Source: Lutjanus erythropterus
Lineage: Eukaryota; Chordata; Actinopteri; Lutjaniformes; Lutjanidae
Length of the DNA: 64,000 nt
Reading direction: 5' to 3'
Assembly (NCBI GenBank): GCA_020091685.1
Contig: CM034609.1
Location: 17,124,204 to 17,188,203 of the forward strand
Position numbers and translations under genes: made by a program. Shown in pieces: positions 46,001-64,000 of the stretch. Position 1 is the first letter of the stretch; the number at the start of each line of letters is the position of its first letter. The notes under the pieces are model-generated. The model was not told where the DNA came from, searched no databases, and saw only the letters and a list, made by a program, of their open reading frames with translations.

Positions 46001-49000
46001 ATCTTGATGTGTTAAACACACTTAATTTTCTCCAGGGTTGGATGAATGAGACACACAGCTACGACCCTGAGACTTTCCACCCCTCCATCACACACTCTGT
46101 CTACGTCACCCTGGATGGCGGCCGGCTGCGCCTGGCATACCCACGTGCCAACATCCCCCGGTGGGCAGGCTTCGACGAGGCGCCCCACGAGGCCTCGTTT
46201 TTGCGTTCACGCACTTACCAGCTGGCTAACTGTAAGGTCAGTGTTTTTGCAGAAAAAAATTCTCATTTGTGGGTCCCAGGGGAGCAGGCTCGTCCCTCAG
46301 AGGGGAGTTAAAAGAGAGAGAGGCAAGGTGACCTCTTGCCTGAACTCTTCACACTCATCTCTCTGCACCCACATTGTCATCTAACACGGAGGTGAAAGAC
46401 CAGCAGGATTACGACTGAAGTGATGATGCCCTGAATAAACTTGACCCGACTGCTGTCCCATTCGCACATAGAGGCCGGTGACAGTGGCTTCCAATAGGGT
46501 AACAGAATAATGCTAACACACAGTCTAATCAATGTGGGGAGCACTTTGGCAGTGATGAACTGTCAACACAATGCCTGCCTGCTAGCAGAGGTGGGAAGTA
46601 ACAAAACAACAAAGCTTAATCTCATCTGCTAAGCCTATAGATGACATTTTAATTAAAAAAGATGAATGGGAAACAACATTGCAGGGAGATTCCAGTAGAC
46701 TGAAACAGAGAGAGAAAGAGACTCAACCATGGAGAAAAGGTTATGATCAGTTAGCTTTGCACAGAAACAGCAAGAATGCACCACCGCTTGCCAGCATCTC
46801 TTATAGAAAGGAAATATAGATAGAAAGAAAATAAGACTTGTCCTCTCTGTTCATTTTTTATCCCAGGTGTCTCTGTTGCCCTCTGGTTTGGCACGCAAGA
46901 GGGTGTGGAACAAGAAATACCCCATCTGCATCACTCTGGCTGAGGGGGAGGTGGGGGAGGAGAGCGTGGTTGAAGGACAGGAGGAGGAAGAAAGGGCAGA
47001 AAAACACGCAGTCCTGGACCATCAGCTTCCCGTCTCCCTGTACCTGTTTGGCCGCACAGGCAGAGAGAAGGAGGAGTGGTTCCAGCACCTCCTGTCTGCC
47101 TCCAAAGCTGGAGCCAAGAGCAGTGTGAGCAGGGAGGAGAACACAGGTAAGGAGATGTTTTGTTTCAGGTCGACTGGGAGTAACGCAGCGGGGTGAACAG
47201 TAGCAGTATTGGAAGAGATTTGGCCAAAATGCAGAGTCAAGAGGCCCAGCAGGTGTAGTGACCGAATTAACTAATGAAACATGACTGAAACAGAAAACAC
47301 ACAGGAAAAAGATGGACAGGAACAAAAGACAACAAAGACATTTCAAGAAAATTGTTCATTATTTTGAGAAAGTTTATCATTATTTTGATATTCTATACTA
47401 TTATTTTAGGAAAGTTTCTCATTATTTTGAGCTACTAAATCATCATTTTCAAACATTTCTCATTTTTATGATACTAAGACATTTTAAAATGAATTATTAT
47501 TTTGAGACGTTCACATTATTTTGAGAATTTCTTATTATTTCAAATAAGGTCCAAGAAAACCCATAAGTCTAAACAACACAGGGTAAACGTTGAGGACAGG
47601 GCGGGGACACTTGACATGGGGAAAAAGATGAAATTGAAATGGAAAAAAGGGAAACAGAGTAAATACACAGTGTGCTAATTAACTAAGAAGTAAAGTCAAC
47701 AAAGACATCAAATCAAAACCATAACAGTGTTTAAAACATACAACCTACTTGATTTAAAGCATGTATTTAGTCATTGCTGAATCAGTGCAATGAGTGCAGG
47801 ACAGATTCACAGAGAATTTTAATATTTCCGTCATTCCCTGAGTTTTATTTACTTCATGCCGTCTTTCCTCTAACACTCAGAAACACTGTTTGGTGGAGAC
47901 GCTGCTAAAGAAAGCACAGAGGAGCTTCACGACTTGCCTGGAGCTACGAAAACAAGAACGCTATCGGACTACAGCGCCTACATGACTCAGCTGATCATCT
48001 CACAGAGCTGCGATCCAACCCCAAGCCCCTGCCATAGTGATAAGGGAAGCCCCACAACCCACAGGAAGGTCAATGAACAACACTTTAATTTAGCTTTTAG
48101 ACCTAGCGCCTATTGAAGCACATCGAAATAATGACAAAGTGTCTCAAAATCTCAAAATAATGAGAAACTATGTAAGAGTTTCTCATTATTTTGAGATACT
48201 GTGTCATTATTTCAAGAAAGTTCCTCCAATTTTGAGATACTAAGACATTAGTTCAAGATTAAGTAAATTATTTTTTGCAGAATTTCTCATTATTTTGAGA
48301 TACTAAGTCATTATTTTAAGAAGGTTTCTCATTATTTTCAGATGTTAAATTATGATTTGGAGACACAAAAGTCATTATTTTGTGAGTTTCTCATTGCTTT
48401 GAGATACTAAATCATTATTTTAAGATAAGTAAGTAATTATTTTGAGAAAGTGTATCATTACTTTGAGATACTATGTCATCAGTGTCATTATTTTAAGATA
48501 CTATGGTTATGACTTTTGATAGCTTCTCATTATTTTGAGACACAAAGTCATTATTTCAACATCAAGCATGTCATTATTTTCAGATAATAAGTCATTATCT
48601 CAAGAAAGTTTCTCATCATAATGATTTAGAGGATAAGTATGGGCCTAGAATCACATGAGCAGATATCAGAACTCTGCTCTACTTACCCTCTGCATGTCGT
48701 GCTAATACTCTACATAACCCCATTGATCAGAGCTGGTCAATATCAGCTACTGTTCCATTGTTCTGCGCTGCACTCAGACCAGCCCAGGATGCTGGCTCAG
48801 CCAAAACACATCTTTGCTGACTAGACCAAATGTCAATGTGCAGAAAATATCAGGTGTCACCTGGCTGGGAGGATATTAACAGGAAGTGACTGTGGAACAT
48901 CTGCAGCATGCCTGACCAAGCTGCTAATCCTGGCTCAGGGGGTTTGGGATCGGCACCCCACATAGACACGGCCTGTCCTAACGTTCAGAGGAGGCAGAAT

Positions 49001-49718
49001 CAGTATGGGAGTCTTGAGGCTTGAGAATAGATTAGCATAGAAATGGCAAACGTGCGTCTTATGTGTTGCTTCCATCCTGTCACTTCTCTGTTATTCCCTG
49101 CAGATTCACAGTGAAGAGCATGGATCTGGAGGTCAAGCTGGAGCTGAGGCCGGTGCAGGTTCAGGGACAGAGGGATGCTCTGCCGGGGGGCAGCCCACCT
49201 GGGTGAACTCCCTGGTGGGAAGGATCTTCTGGGACTTTCTCCGGGAGAAGTACTGGATCGATCAGGTGGCGCACAAGATCCAGAAGAAACTCAGCAAGAT
49301 CAAGGTGAGGGTGGGTGAGGATGGTGATTTATTTTTCAAGGAAACTAAAGTCCAAAATTATCTGTTGTCTGCACGTTTTCACATTCATCTTCATATTCAC
49401 ACCATCATCAGCAGCATCATCAGTGTCATAGTGACTAATGATGTGATCAGGCTACACTGAGAGTCACTCTTACAAATAAAGGTGCTAATTAGAACCATGA
49501 AGGGTTCTTTGGATTACAACGGTTCTTAATGCAACCCACAGACTTATAAAGAACGCTTGACAGACCCTTTCTTAAAAAAATGTTCTTCAGAACCCTTATT
49601 TGTAAGAGTGTACCATACGTCAGAGCTCTCCACAAACTGTGCCAGTCAATGACCTGAACATCAGTGATGGTTTGTGAACAAGGTCAAAAGATGTGACATT
49701 AGTGTGTGCATGTGTGTG

Positions 49719-49799
<81 letters not shown>

Positions 49800-49945
49800 A
49801 TAATGCACTCCCTCTGGTTTCAAAGGCAGGAGGTGGGGAGTGAGTAGAGGAGCACTGATGGCACCGCAGCGTCTCATTACTCATTTCCTGCTCTCATCTT
49901 TGACACACACCATCCTTTTCACTCCACTATCTTACTCCTCTGTTC

Positions 49946-49976
<31 letters not shown>

Positions 49977-52900
49977 CACACATTGATACCCGTTGTTTCT
50001 CCTGCTCGCTCATTTGTTTGAAGTAATTAGCCTCTAATTTGCCCCTGTGGAGCCTCTGTATTTGTTTTATACATTTAATTTGGAAGTTTTTTTATGTCTG
50101 TCATGAATGTAGCATGGTTACAGTGATAAAATGTGTTGTTTGTCTCATTATAGTTGCCATACTTCATGAATGAGCTGACTCTGGCTGACCTGGACATGGG
50201 CACATGTCTCCCTCAAGTCCTCAGCACCTCCAAACCTACACTGGACCGCAGAGGTACAGCATGTAGCAGTGGATAAGCACATATTTAGAGATGACAATGG
50301 GAGTCTGTCTGTTGGCCAGTTCACCACTTTGGTTCGCATTGAAATATCTCAACATCTATTGAATGAGTTGCAACTAACATTTTATATCCAAACGTCAACT
50401 TCACTGTGACATCATAATGTTCTGCAAAAACACTATATTGGTCCTCTTTATAAAAATATTCTGTAAGTGAAGATAACATGTTTCTTACTTGAAATTATTC
50501 ACTGGAATCATGCATTTCAATATAGTGATAAAAATACACTTAATACTTTATATTATACAGACATGGACATAAACTGGAATTTGTCTGGTTGGTAGAGTCA
50601 TACAACTGCAAGGTGGTAATTCTAGTTTTCTATGTGTGCCTGAATGACCCAAATGAGACAAATTCCTGTTGCTTTAAGGTTTTTTTGTATGATTAGGATA
50701 TTCATGCTGACTCTCAGGATTTAGCTCAGAGCATCGCTGTTCCTAAGTGAGGCCCCACAAAACCACTAGCTGGGCTGTAAACTTTTTTTTCTATACCGCT
50801 ATGTAGATGGACAAGTCAGCAGATAACATTTACCCAACAGATTTCTTCTCTCAGACACATTCTTGCAATCAGCTCAGGTTGTGATCTCATTTGTGTCATT
50901 ACAGAGCTTGTCGTGCTTGCCCTTAAATCTTTCCATTGTCTCCTGCCTAAGCGTACGCGAACAGGATTAGCAATCCTCTTGGCCTTGACTAAGTCTAATT
51001 GACAATGACCCTCTATCGGTCTGATGTCCCTTGTGCAACAACACTGTGCCAGGCCAGATCTAGATGAGGTATTGGCTCAGCCTCAAACTGAGCCTATAGA
51101 TCACACTTAGTTAAGAAATCAGAAGCATTACCTGCATTACCTGTGAGCTGGTTTTCCCCTCCTTTCCTTTATCCGCAAGGCCTGTGGCTGGAGCTGGAGT
51201 TGGTGTACACAGGTTGCCTTCAGATGACCCTAGAGACTAAGATGAATCTGTGCAAGCTGGGTAAAGACGGAGAAGACGAGGCTCACAGCTTTCCAGAAGC
51301 CCAGCAAGTGGGGTGAGGCCCATCTCACTTCCATATTCCTCACTAGGTAAACAGAGGAGGTGGATGTGAACATGCCTGTGGAAAAAATTAAGCACAGGGG
51401 TGGAAGTAGGCCTGCACAGTCCGCTACTCCATAGCTGTAAAAGATTCAGTGCTGGTTAGGTGTAGAAATTTCAGTGCATCATGATTGAATTCTGATTCTG
51501 AGGACTACAATGTTATTAGAAAACAATAAACGATGCATCTTGCATAGATCCTGATGCATAAAATTTTTAATTTCTATACATGATTTATTTTTTGTCAGTG
51601 TCACTACTTGCTACTTTTGTAATGGTCCATAATTAGTTTCGTTTGAGACAAGTTGGACAATGTGGTTCTTGTCCAGGTCATTTTTCTTATCAGCTACATG
51701 GAAGCCAAGATTTTTCCATATGCTAGCTCTTTTAGCGTTTAAGCCCAAGGATGACACACATAATTATGTCCAGTATGTTTCACATTCCAGTTCAGCTATA
51801 AGCAACGTACAGTCCAGTCTTACAAAATTGTTACAGTTCTAATTAATTCTGCATTGATTCATAATCTTACATCTTACATCCAAGAATTGATTTTTTTTCC
51901 ACTCCTAGTGGGGAACTAGGGTTAACACTGAGGGTTATGTTAGAGGACAGCAGCTGACTGCCAAATCCCACATACAACAACTCGTCCCGATCACACTTCC
52001 AACAGGTGTTGGAACAGGCATTTAAAAAATTCAATGCATGTGTTCAGGGATGTATCAAGCTTTAGGCAGGAGGAGAACGATATGAAGCAATGAAGGCAGG
52101 TGTAGCAGTAACAGCAAGAACTTCGATCACTTGTGTGTTTTCAGCTCCAAGCCCAGGCTGTGTATACTGGCTGATAGTGATGAAGAGTCATCCAGCGCAG
52201 GCTCGTCTGATGAAGAGGAAGTCCCTGCCTGCGAACCACAGGGGACTGTGGGAGATAAGAGCACAGCGGTTGCGGCCGAAGGGTAAATTAACAACTTTAT
52301 TTGCATTTTCTTCCACAGAGATCAAATATACAATGGTAAATTTGTTGATGTTCATCGAGCGAACCTATCAGTCAAGATCCAAATGCATCAAGAAGCTCCT
52401 CTTGCTGAGTTTACTGTCGTAATGAATATGTAATAATATTCATAGATGGGGGAGGTTATTATTTTGTCTTTCATGATCATGGTTCTCTTGATTAAACACT
52501 GTTGGATTGTTTGAAAAAAAGTTTATCTGGGGAATTAAGTGTTGACTCACTGAAAATGAATAGTGTTAAAATTAGTTGATTCAAGAAATGAATTTGTGGG
52601 ACATTTTTTGAATAATCATTGTACTTGGGGGAAGGTATCAAGTATTTCCAAGTCAAAATGTGAGTCCAAGTGAAGTCATGAGAAGTTTTTTGTATCTGGT
52701 GTAGTCTTGTGTATTTGTATTTGTATATTTGCTATAGTCTGACATTATGTCAAATTTTAGGCAATATTAAGACTGGCTTGAGTTGTATGGGATCAAATAA
52801 CATAATCATGATCCACTAGACGTACACATCATTTGTTTTGTCTGAGGGGAGGGGAGTCTCAGACTTTGAAAAACCCTGCTCTAAATCACACATATGACCC

Positions 52901-53869
52901 TCAAGAAGCGTGTGGTGGTGTTTGTATCTGCACAGACCCTGCTCTCTGCCTGTATTTTCTGATTTTCTGATATTTTGCTGTGTTCAGGTCTTCGAGTTTT
53001 TCGAGTTTTACACACACAGAGAAAGAACAGACTCTGTGTATGCAAACCAGGACGACTGTCTGTTTATCCTATGCTGTGTGCTAGTGAAATAGTAAGTCCC
53101 AGTCATTTTTAAATGCAGTCCGTAACTGTATCCTCCTCCTCCAGGCACACAGGTGGCAGCACAAGCAAGAGGATCTTGAGATTTGTCGACAAAATAGCGA
53201 AGTCCAAGTACTTCCAGAAAGCCACAGAGAATGAATACATCAAGAAGAAGATAGCTGAGGTGTCCAACATGCCTCTGATGCTCAGCGTGGAGGTCCTGGA
53301 GCTCTCCGGTACTCTGGCCGTCAACATCCCACCACCCCCTACTGACAGGATATGGTACTGGAGTTTGAGTTTGGAATGGAGTTCCTCTTCTTTCTATCTT
53401 TTCATTTGCTTCTTCCTTACGCAGTTTTTTCTCTTGTCCTGTCCCCTCAGGTACAGTTTCCGGGTGCCTCCCAGGTTAGACCTCCATGTGCGTCCCACGC
53501 TCGGGGAGAGGGAGGTCACCTTCACGCATGTCACTGAGTGGATCGAGAAAAAACTGCAGTGTGAGTTCCAGGTCAGTCCATCTTTCATAACATCAAGAAG
53601 TTCATTTTTATTTGTATCTCCATTTCAACCAAAAATGTAGTTACTGTGGTTAAGCTTAACTTGAAAATGTATAAAAGCAAGATTTATTAGATATAGAATA
53701 ATTTTGAATACTATCATTGCAGAAAGTGTTTGTCATGCCCAATATGGACGATCTGTATCTGCCCCTGATGACATCTGGCCTGGACAACCCACCTGTATCA
53801 CACCAGTCCTCAGTCCACTCCTCGTCACACCAGTCCTCCATGGAGTCCCAGGATTACCTGTCAGAGTAG
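43056..53869 (+). CDS. tex2l: TEX2-like SMP-domain lipid transfer protein (likely tex2l)
   Basis: A TEX2 family protein: an ER membrane protein with an SMP domain that moves lipids at contact sites. Eleven coding exons: 43056-44243, 46036-46236, 46867-47146, 47881-48068, 49104-49304, 50154-50253, 51180-51312, 52145-52282, 53145-53354, 53451-53571 and 53723-53869. All join in frame to 968 residues, against about 1130 in mammalian TEX2. The disordered N-terminus keeps SLVKSLSTEISRR. Two hydrophobic segments lie at about 317-358. A PH-like region starts GWMNETHSYDPETF and contains RKRVWNKKYPICI and LYLFGRTGREKEEWF. The SMP domain (about 653-920) has GRIFWDFLREKYW, LPYFMNELTLADLDMG, ILADSDEESSSAGSS, TLAVNIPPPPTDRIWY and HVTEWIEKKL. 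The short N-terminus suggests the teleost tex2l paralogue rather than tex2; that name is inference. It converges on rpl3l. Confidence 0.93.
44244..46035. other. tex2l intron
   Basis: No exon inside. At about 44800-44850, TTAGATTATCCTTTATTGAT, then CTGTAGGAAATTTG, resembles a common teleost dispersed repeat end. The remainder is unremarkable. Confidence 0.4.
47335..47550 (+). repeat. Degenerate tandem repeat, TCATTATTTTGAGA unit (array 1)
   Basis: About 210 bp of irregular copies of a roughly 20-bp word, TTCATTATTTTGAGAAAG or TTATTTTGATATTCTA, doubled into units of about 40 bp. It lies in the tex2l intron before the exon at 47881. Confidence 0.8.
48122..48622 (+). repeat. Degenerate tandem repeat, TCATTATTTTGAGA unit (array 2)
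   Basis: About 500 bp of the same satellite as 47335-47550, for example TTTCTCATTATTTTGAGATA, then CTAAGTCATTATTTTAAGAA. The first 45 bp (AAATAATGACAAAGTGTCTC, then AAAATAATGAGAAAC) are inverted relative to the rest, so the array starts with a hairpin-forming head. It begins 54 bp after the tex2l exon ending at 48068. Confidence 0.85.
49467..49612. mobile_element. MITE with ACTCTTACAAATAAAGG inverted ends
   Basis: The left end CACTCTTACAAATAAAGG and right end CCCTTATTTGTAAGAGTG are near-perfect inverted repeats of about 17 bp around a 146-bp body with GAAGGGTTCTTTGG and AAAATGTTCTTCAGAACC. No clear target duplication is seen. It sits in a tex2l intron. Confidence 0.75.
49705..49798. repeat. 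(GT)n microsatellite with TTT interruptions
   Basis: About 94 bp of GT dinucleotides interrupted twice by GTTTGT. It is the longest microsatellite in the window. Open frames here encode poly-Thr/His and are artefacts. Confidence 0.95.
49949..49976. repeat. (AC)n microsatellite
   Basis: An AC dinucleotide run of about 28 bp, 150 bp after the long GT tract and of opposite strand sense. Confidence 0.9.
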
Positions 53870-54393
53870 CGCCCCTTTGAGGCTGCAGATGGGATCATGT
53901 TGATGGGAAACAGCCACTGTACAGCTATTGCTGTGAATCTCTAACAGATTTTTGAGGCTGCTGCAGCTGGGTACCAGCTCGGTGTTGATCCTGAGCTGGA
54001 CAGATGCCTCCAGAAGGGACACTGAGCACGACAGCAACCCCAGGACTGTCAGAACGGTGCTACAGTGCCCCCTATTGTGAGGCTAAATGGAGTGTACCTA
54101 ACACTAGTCAGAGTACTTGAAATGCCAATTTTCCAAAAGACGCAAAGATGCGAGACTGAAAAAGTGGATTCTTAAGTGCACGTCAAAACAAGATGTTGTT
54201 GATGACCACTGTTTTAAAAAAAAAATGCCCATTGAACAAACCATCCACCCATTTTCTAATCCACTGATCCTTCTGTTGGTTGTGAGTTTGAACAAAATAG
54301 AAAAAACGGAGATGATTAACCGATCTGATTATGTTCAATCAATGGTGCATGTCATTTTTGGACAGTGTTAAAGTGCTCATGGATTTATCAGTG

Positions 54394-54399
54394 AATAAA
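54394..54399 (+). terminator. tex2l: Candidate poly(A) signal of tex2l
   Basis: AATAAA about 525 bp after the tex2l stop codon. It leaves about 450 bp to the oppositely oriented rpl3l signal at 54859-54864. Confidence 0.55.
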
Positions 54400-54449
54400 A
54401 ACTTGTTCAAACCTGATCAAGTCTGTGTAAAAGAAATTAGAGTTTCTTC

Positions 54450-54830
54450 TAAACCAGGGACACTCAACTTGCCTTGCTCCAGGGGCACTTACAAATCGAC
54501 AGGAGGCCAGGGGCCAGTTAATAAACAAATATTAAGAATATTATTTATCAGCTTAAATTATAAAGGAACGCTGACTGAAGCTAGCATGTTTTGATGATGA
54601 TGGCATTGATGGCACATGATATTAGCAACTTTGCATACAGCAATTGTCATTTGGCAACTTAAATTGGGAAGAGGTGGCAAAATAAACACAAAGTCACCTG
54701 TCTGTTTTTCAATGAATTGCCTGTTTTCATTTTCCATGTTTGCTGTCCTCACTCATCTTTATGAAGTGGCAAATCCAACTGCAGCAGTTAAAAAACAAAA
54801 ACATTACCAAAGCTAATTTTCCAAATTAAC
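54450..54830. repeat. Repeat fragment between the converging genes
   Basis: CCAGGGACACTCAACTTGCC then CCAGGGGCACTTAC and GGGGCCAGTTAATAAACAAA. The last word also occurs at about 8106, so both belong to one dispersed family. The CAGGG...CAACTTG end is hAT-like. No gene is seen. Confidence 0.45.
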
Positions 54831-54858
54831 ATCAACACACAGAGCATTTAATCTCTGA

Positions 54859-54864
54859 TTTATT
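54859..54864 (-). terminator. rpl3l: Candidate poly(A) signal of rpl3l
   Basis: AATAAA on the minus strand, about 35 bp after the rpl3l stop codon. It implies a very short 3' UTR, which is usual for ribosomal protein genes. Confidence 0.6.
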
Positions 54865-54898
54865 AATGTTATATGAGAATTGAGATATGAGAATGTTT

Positions 54899-61712
<6,814 letters not shown>

Positions 61713-61965
61713 GTCCGCACACTGTCCAGTCGAGGGATAGAAAGAGACCGGGTCCAGTGCTGATCTAAGGGTCATACATAAGATGATACACAGTGTAAGG
61801 GCTCTAATTTGGTGTTTGGCCCAGCTGAGGAGCCGTATTCGCTTTCAAACAAGGCAATCTCTGCCAAGCTCTGTCGGGAGAAGATAGAGAGGAGGAGGGA
61901 AGAGGGCGAACTCAGAAGTCTGAGGTAGTGGGGAGGCCCAGTGGACAGGAACCACACGACCAAGA
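61713..61965 (-). promoter_or_regulatory. rpl3l: Presumed rpl3l 5' UTR and promoter
   Basis: Upstream of the ATG on the minus strand lies CTCTTTCTATCCC (about 61735-61747), a pyrimidine tract like the 5' TOP sequence that opens ribosomal protein mRNAs. Further up, CAGCTG (about 61823-61828) is an E-box of the type bound by myogenic factors, and pyrimidine-rich sequence continues to about 61960. The start site and the function of these motifs are inferred. Confidence 0.4.
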
Positions 61966-62744
61966 AAGGAGAGAGAAAGGAAGAAGAACATTTTCATTGT
62001 CATGAGGCCAACATCCACCTGGTCTGCTTTAGGACAGATATGGTCTTTTCTCTTTCTTAAAAGAGCAAAAATACACTCATTATAAATTACACTAATTTAT
62101 TTATTTTTGGCTTACCATTGTGCAGTTATATGACCCATCAGGTGAACCTTTGGACAGGTATTTGTAAGTTGTGTCTTTGAATTTGTTTCATGAAGAAGGG
62201 CTTGTAGCCAAAATATCACATGTTCATAAAGAGTATCTAGCGTGGAGATGCTATTTTTTCCTACGTTTTTGCATACATTTTTGTAAGTGCTGCTTACCTG
62301 AATTGCACTGTAAATAGTCTGTTAGGCTATGCTTTAAATTAGGTTTTGCATTCTGATCCTCGAGCAAACATGGTATTGTATTGTTGTCAACAACTTTGCA
62401 TTTTCAATCAAAATAAATAGATTTTTTGCATTTTAAGTGCTCCTTAATGACTGATTTTAAAGAGCATTCTGAGTGCCAGAATTTGTCCCTGGCTTTAACA
62501 GTGGTGGTTAAAGGTTGTCAGGTCTGCACCACCACCTGCTGCATTTCCAGGGTACAACAGCTCCACCTGTGACCTTTACCCTTCAACCTTCATGTCTTTC
62601 AAACAGAGTAATTGGGCTTGTGCTAAATTCCTCGTTAGGCATAATAATTGCACCGAATAATTATTTCAGAACAATCAGAATAAAAAGTTTTTGGATGACT
62701 GGGTGGTTTTACGTTAGTGACCTCTATTTCGCCATTGTGTCGTC
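61966..62744. other. Divergent intergenic region rpl3l / ndufb10
   Basis: No exon seen. ATTTATTTATTTTTGGC and other AT-rich sequence give way to GC-richer DNA near ndufb10. No repeat family is recognised. Confidence 0.4.
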
Positions 62745-62756
62745 TGCGCATGCGCC
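62745..62756 (+). promoter_or_regulatory. ndufb10: NRF-1 site in the ndufb10 promoter
   Basis: TGCGCATGCGCC matches the NRF-1 consensus exactly and lies 55 bp upstream of the ndufb10 ATG. NRF-1 controls many nuclear genes for respiratory-chain subunits, so the placement fits. A CGCCAT word (YY1-like) lies about 15 bp upstream. Confidence 0.75.
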
Positions 62757-62810
62757 AGTCGGAAGGAGAGCTGTCGAGGTCGAATTTGTACTCGGACTGA
62801 AGGAGGCAAA

Positions 62811-62958
62811 ATGCCTGCAGACTATGATAAAGCAGCGTACCCGGAGCCTCCTCGGCAGACTCCGGTTGTGGACAAACAGACAGCACTGCCAAACCCAGCT
62901 CTGATTCTGTCTAAACTCTTCTACTACTCCGTGGACCTTCCTGTCACCACATTTAGAG
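62811..62958 (+). CDS. ndufb10: NADH dehydrogenase 1 beta subcomplex subunit 10, first exon (partial)
   Basis: An accessory subunit (PDSW) of mitochondrial complex I, in the membrane-arm beta module facing the intermembrane space. The exon encodes 49 residues and a phase-1 base before the donor AGAG|GTAACC. It starts MPADYDKAAYPEPPRQTP, as does the family (human MPDSWDKDVYPEPPRRTP), and ends KLFYYSVDLPVTTFR, matching KAFDLIVDRPVTLVR. The fish version has an extra ten residues or so between these blocks. The CHC-type cysteines lie in later exons beyond the window; no second exon is visible before 64000. It is divergent from rpl3l, as in human. Confidence 0.93.
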
Positions 62959-64000
62959 GTAACCCAAGCTAACGGAGCTAGCTAACTGGGTTGTGTTTAG
63001 AAGGGAACCCGTGATATGTGAAACTCTCGCGAGATTTGTACTCGTTTCTTTATTGTGGCAGGTATACAAGGTATTGTTTATGGCATGTTAACGCTGTGGT
63101 TGAAATCTGTGTGGGCTTAGTTGCAAACACTTGCTTATGGCTACGAAAAGATCATGGTTTGAGTTAAAATGATCACTCGCGCGAGATCTTTCGCGTGTTT
63201 GAGGATCCCTTCTAAACACGACGGGCTAACTGGGCTAACAGGATAACAACACAGTTACCACGAGCTGTACAGACATACTATTGCTGGCTTATAAATATTT
63301 TAACGATGGTGCCACTTAAGCTTCCTTGCTAAGTATCATACCAAATCATTTACAAGGCAGGCCCAGATTTGTGGTAATAATTCATTAATTGCCAGCGTTG
63401 ACTAGCTGTATATTATGCATTGTGCGAGGTGGTAGGCTAACTGCTATCTACATGTGAAAGAAGATTCATTTATCCTTTAGAACAAACTTGTATAACGAGT
63501 TCTTATGAACATAAACACATACATACATACATACATACATGCATACATTTATACACACACCAAAAATCTCAAAGTACAAACCCGATGTCCTGGCCTAGGT
63601 GGTTATTATTGTTTTCCATGGTGAAAAAATCAAGAAGATCTTCTCATACAAACGCCTGGGTTTAGGGCCTGGTGGATACTGGATTTTTGGGGACTATGCA
63701 GGGACTACTGATATCAAGGTATAAGAAAATGTGATACTGATATATCAACCAATATTCTTTCATCTTTATACAGAAAATAGAATATAGCCTGTATGTAACA
63801 CAGATGGTCCCTCAAAAGTGGTTAACACTTGTGTCAAAGATGTGTAATGGGGACAGGATATTTTACAATTTAACAAGAAACGGCATGATATCAGGGCACT
63901 GACGCAGTAAACTTTCACCAGTGTTTTTAGTAATTATAAGTAAAACCAAACAAAAAATGCAAATAGAGGAAAATAAATTAATATATTACATCTGAACTAG
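62959..64000. other. ndufb10: Start of ndufb10 intron 1
   Basis: No further exon to the window end. It has CpG-rich sequence with TCTCGCGAGA and CTCGCGCGAGATC near the exon, a (CATA)n run at about 63515-63545, and then AT-rich sequence. TGGTGGATACTGGATTTTTG, then GATACTGATATATC at about 63670-63745, may be a dispersed repeat. Confidence 0.5.
63025..63034. promoter_or_regulatory. TCTCGCGAGA palindromic promoter element
   Basis: A perfect TCTCGCGAGA, the CGCG element seen at many vertebrate housekeeping promoters, 67 bp after the end of ndufb10 exon 1. A degenerate second copy, CTCGCGCGAGATC, lies about 140 bp further on. It may extend the ndufb10 promoter or mark its antisense transcription start. 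Confidence 0.55.

Noticed and set aside
46858-47346. 162-codon open frame on the minus strand
   Set aside because: Antisense to the tex2l exon at 46867-47146, which has clear TEX2 similarity and proper splice sites on the other strand.
49620-49884. Thr/His-rich open frames
   Set aside because: Translation of a GT microsatellite.

Overview
This window looks like chromosomal DNA of a ray-finned fish, probably a percomorph teleost. The evidence is spliced vertebrate genes with GT-AG introns, AT-rich intergenic DNA, long CA/TG microsatellites, and dispersed repeats of teleost type (Tc1-like relics, hAT MITEs, fold-back elements). The species cannot be named from the sequence alone.

Layout. Positions 1-15.7 kb hold no gene I can support, only repeats. 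Positions 15.7-21.8 kb (minus strand) hold two tandem genes for the selenoprotein methionine-R-sulfoxide reductase B1 (msrb1). Each has four exons with identical intron phases, an in-frame TGA (Sec) codon and a SECIS-like hairpin after the stop. Positions 22.9-25.1 kb and 28.8-31.9 kb (plus) hold two paralogous C2H2 zinc-finger genes that share an unusual N-terminal helical module. The second carries an internal exon duplication with a readable breakpoint. Positions 34.9-53.9 kb (plus) hold a complete TEX2-type gene (SMP lipid-transfer protein, 968 aa, likely tex2l) with a probable 5' UTR exon and a spliced upstream ORF. Positions 54.9-61.7 kb (minus) hold a complete ten-exon rpl3l gene (408 aa), convergent with tex2l. 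Positions 62.8 kb to the window end (plus) hold the first coding exon of ndufb10.

Context. MSRB1, RPL3L and NDUFB10 are neighbours with the same relative orientations on human 16p13.3 (recalled), so this is an old vertebrate synteny block into which tex2l and a zinc-finger pair have entered on the fish lineage. The genes are functionally unrelated: redox repair, transcription regulation, membrane-contact lipid transfer, muscle ribosomes and respiratory complex I.

The most interesting points are the tandem msrb1 pair, one of which has a SECIS lacking the usual apical adenosines; the chimeric exon duplication in the second zinc-finger gene; the spliced uORF of tex2l; a 1.4-kb near-palindrome in the tex2l leader intron; and a DNA element that supplies the best poly(A) signal of the first zinc-finger gene. 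I saw no CRISPR array, rRNA, tRNA gene, LTR retrotransposon or viral fossil.
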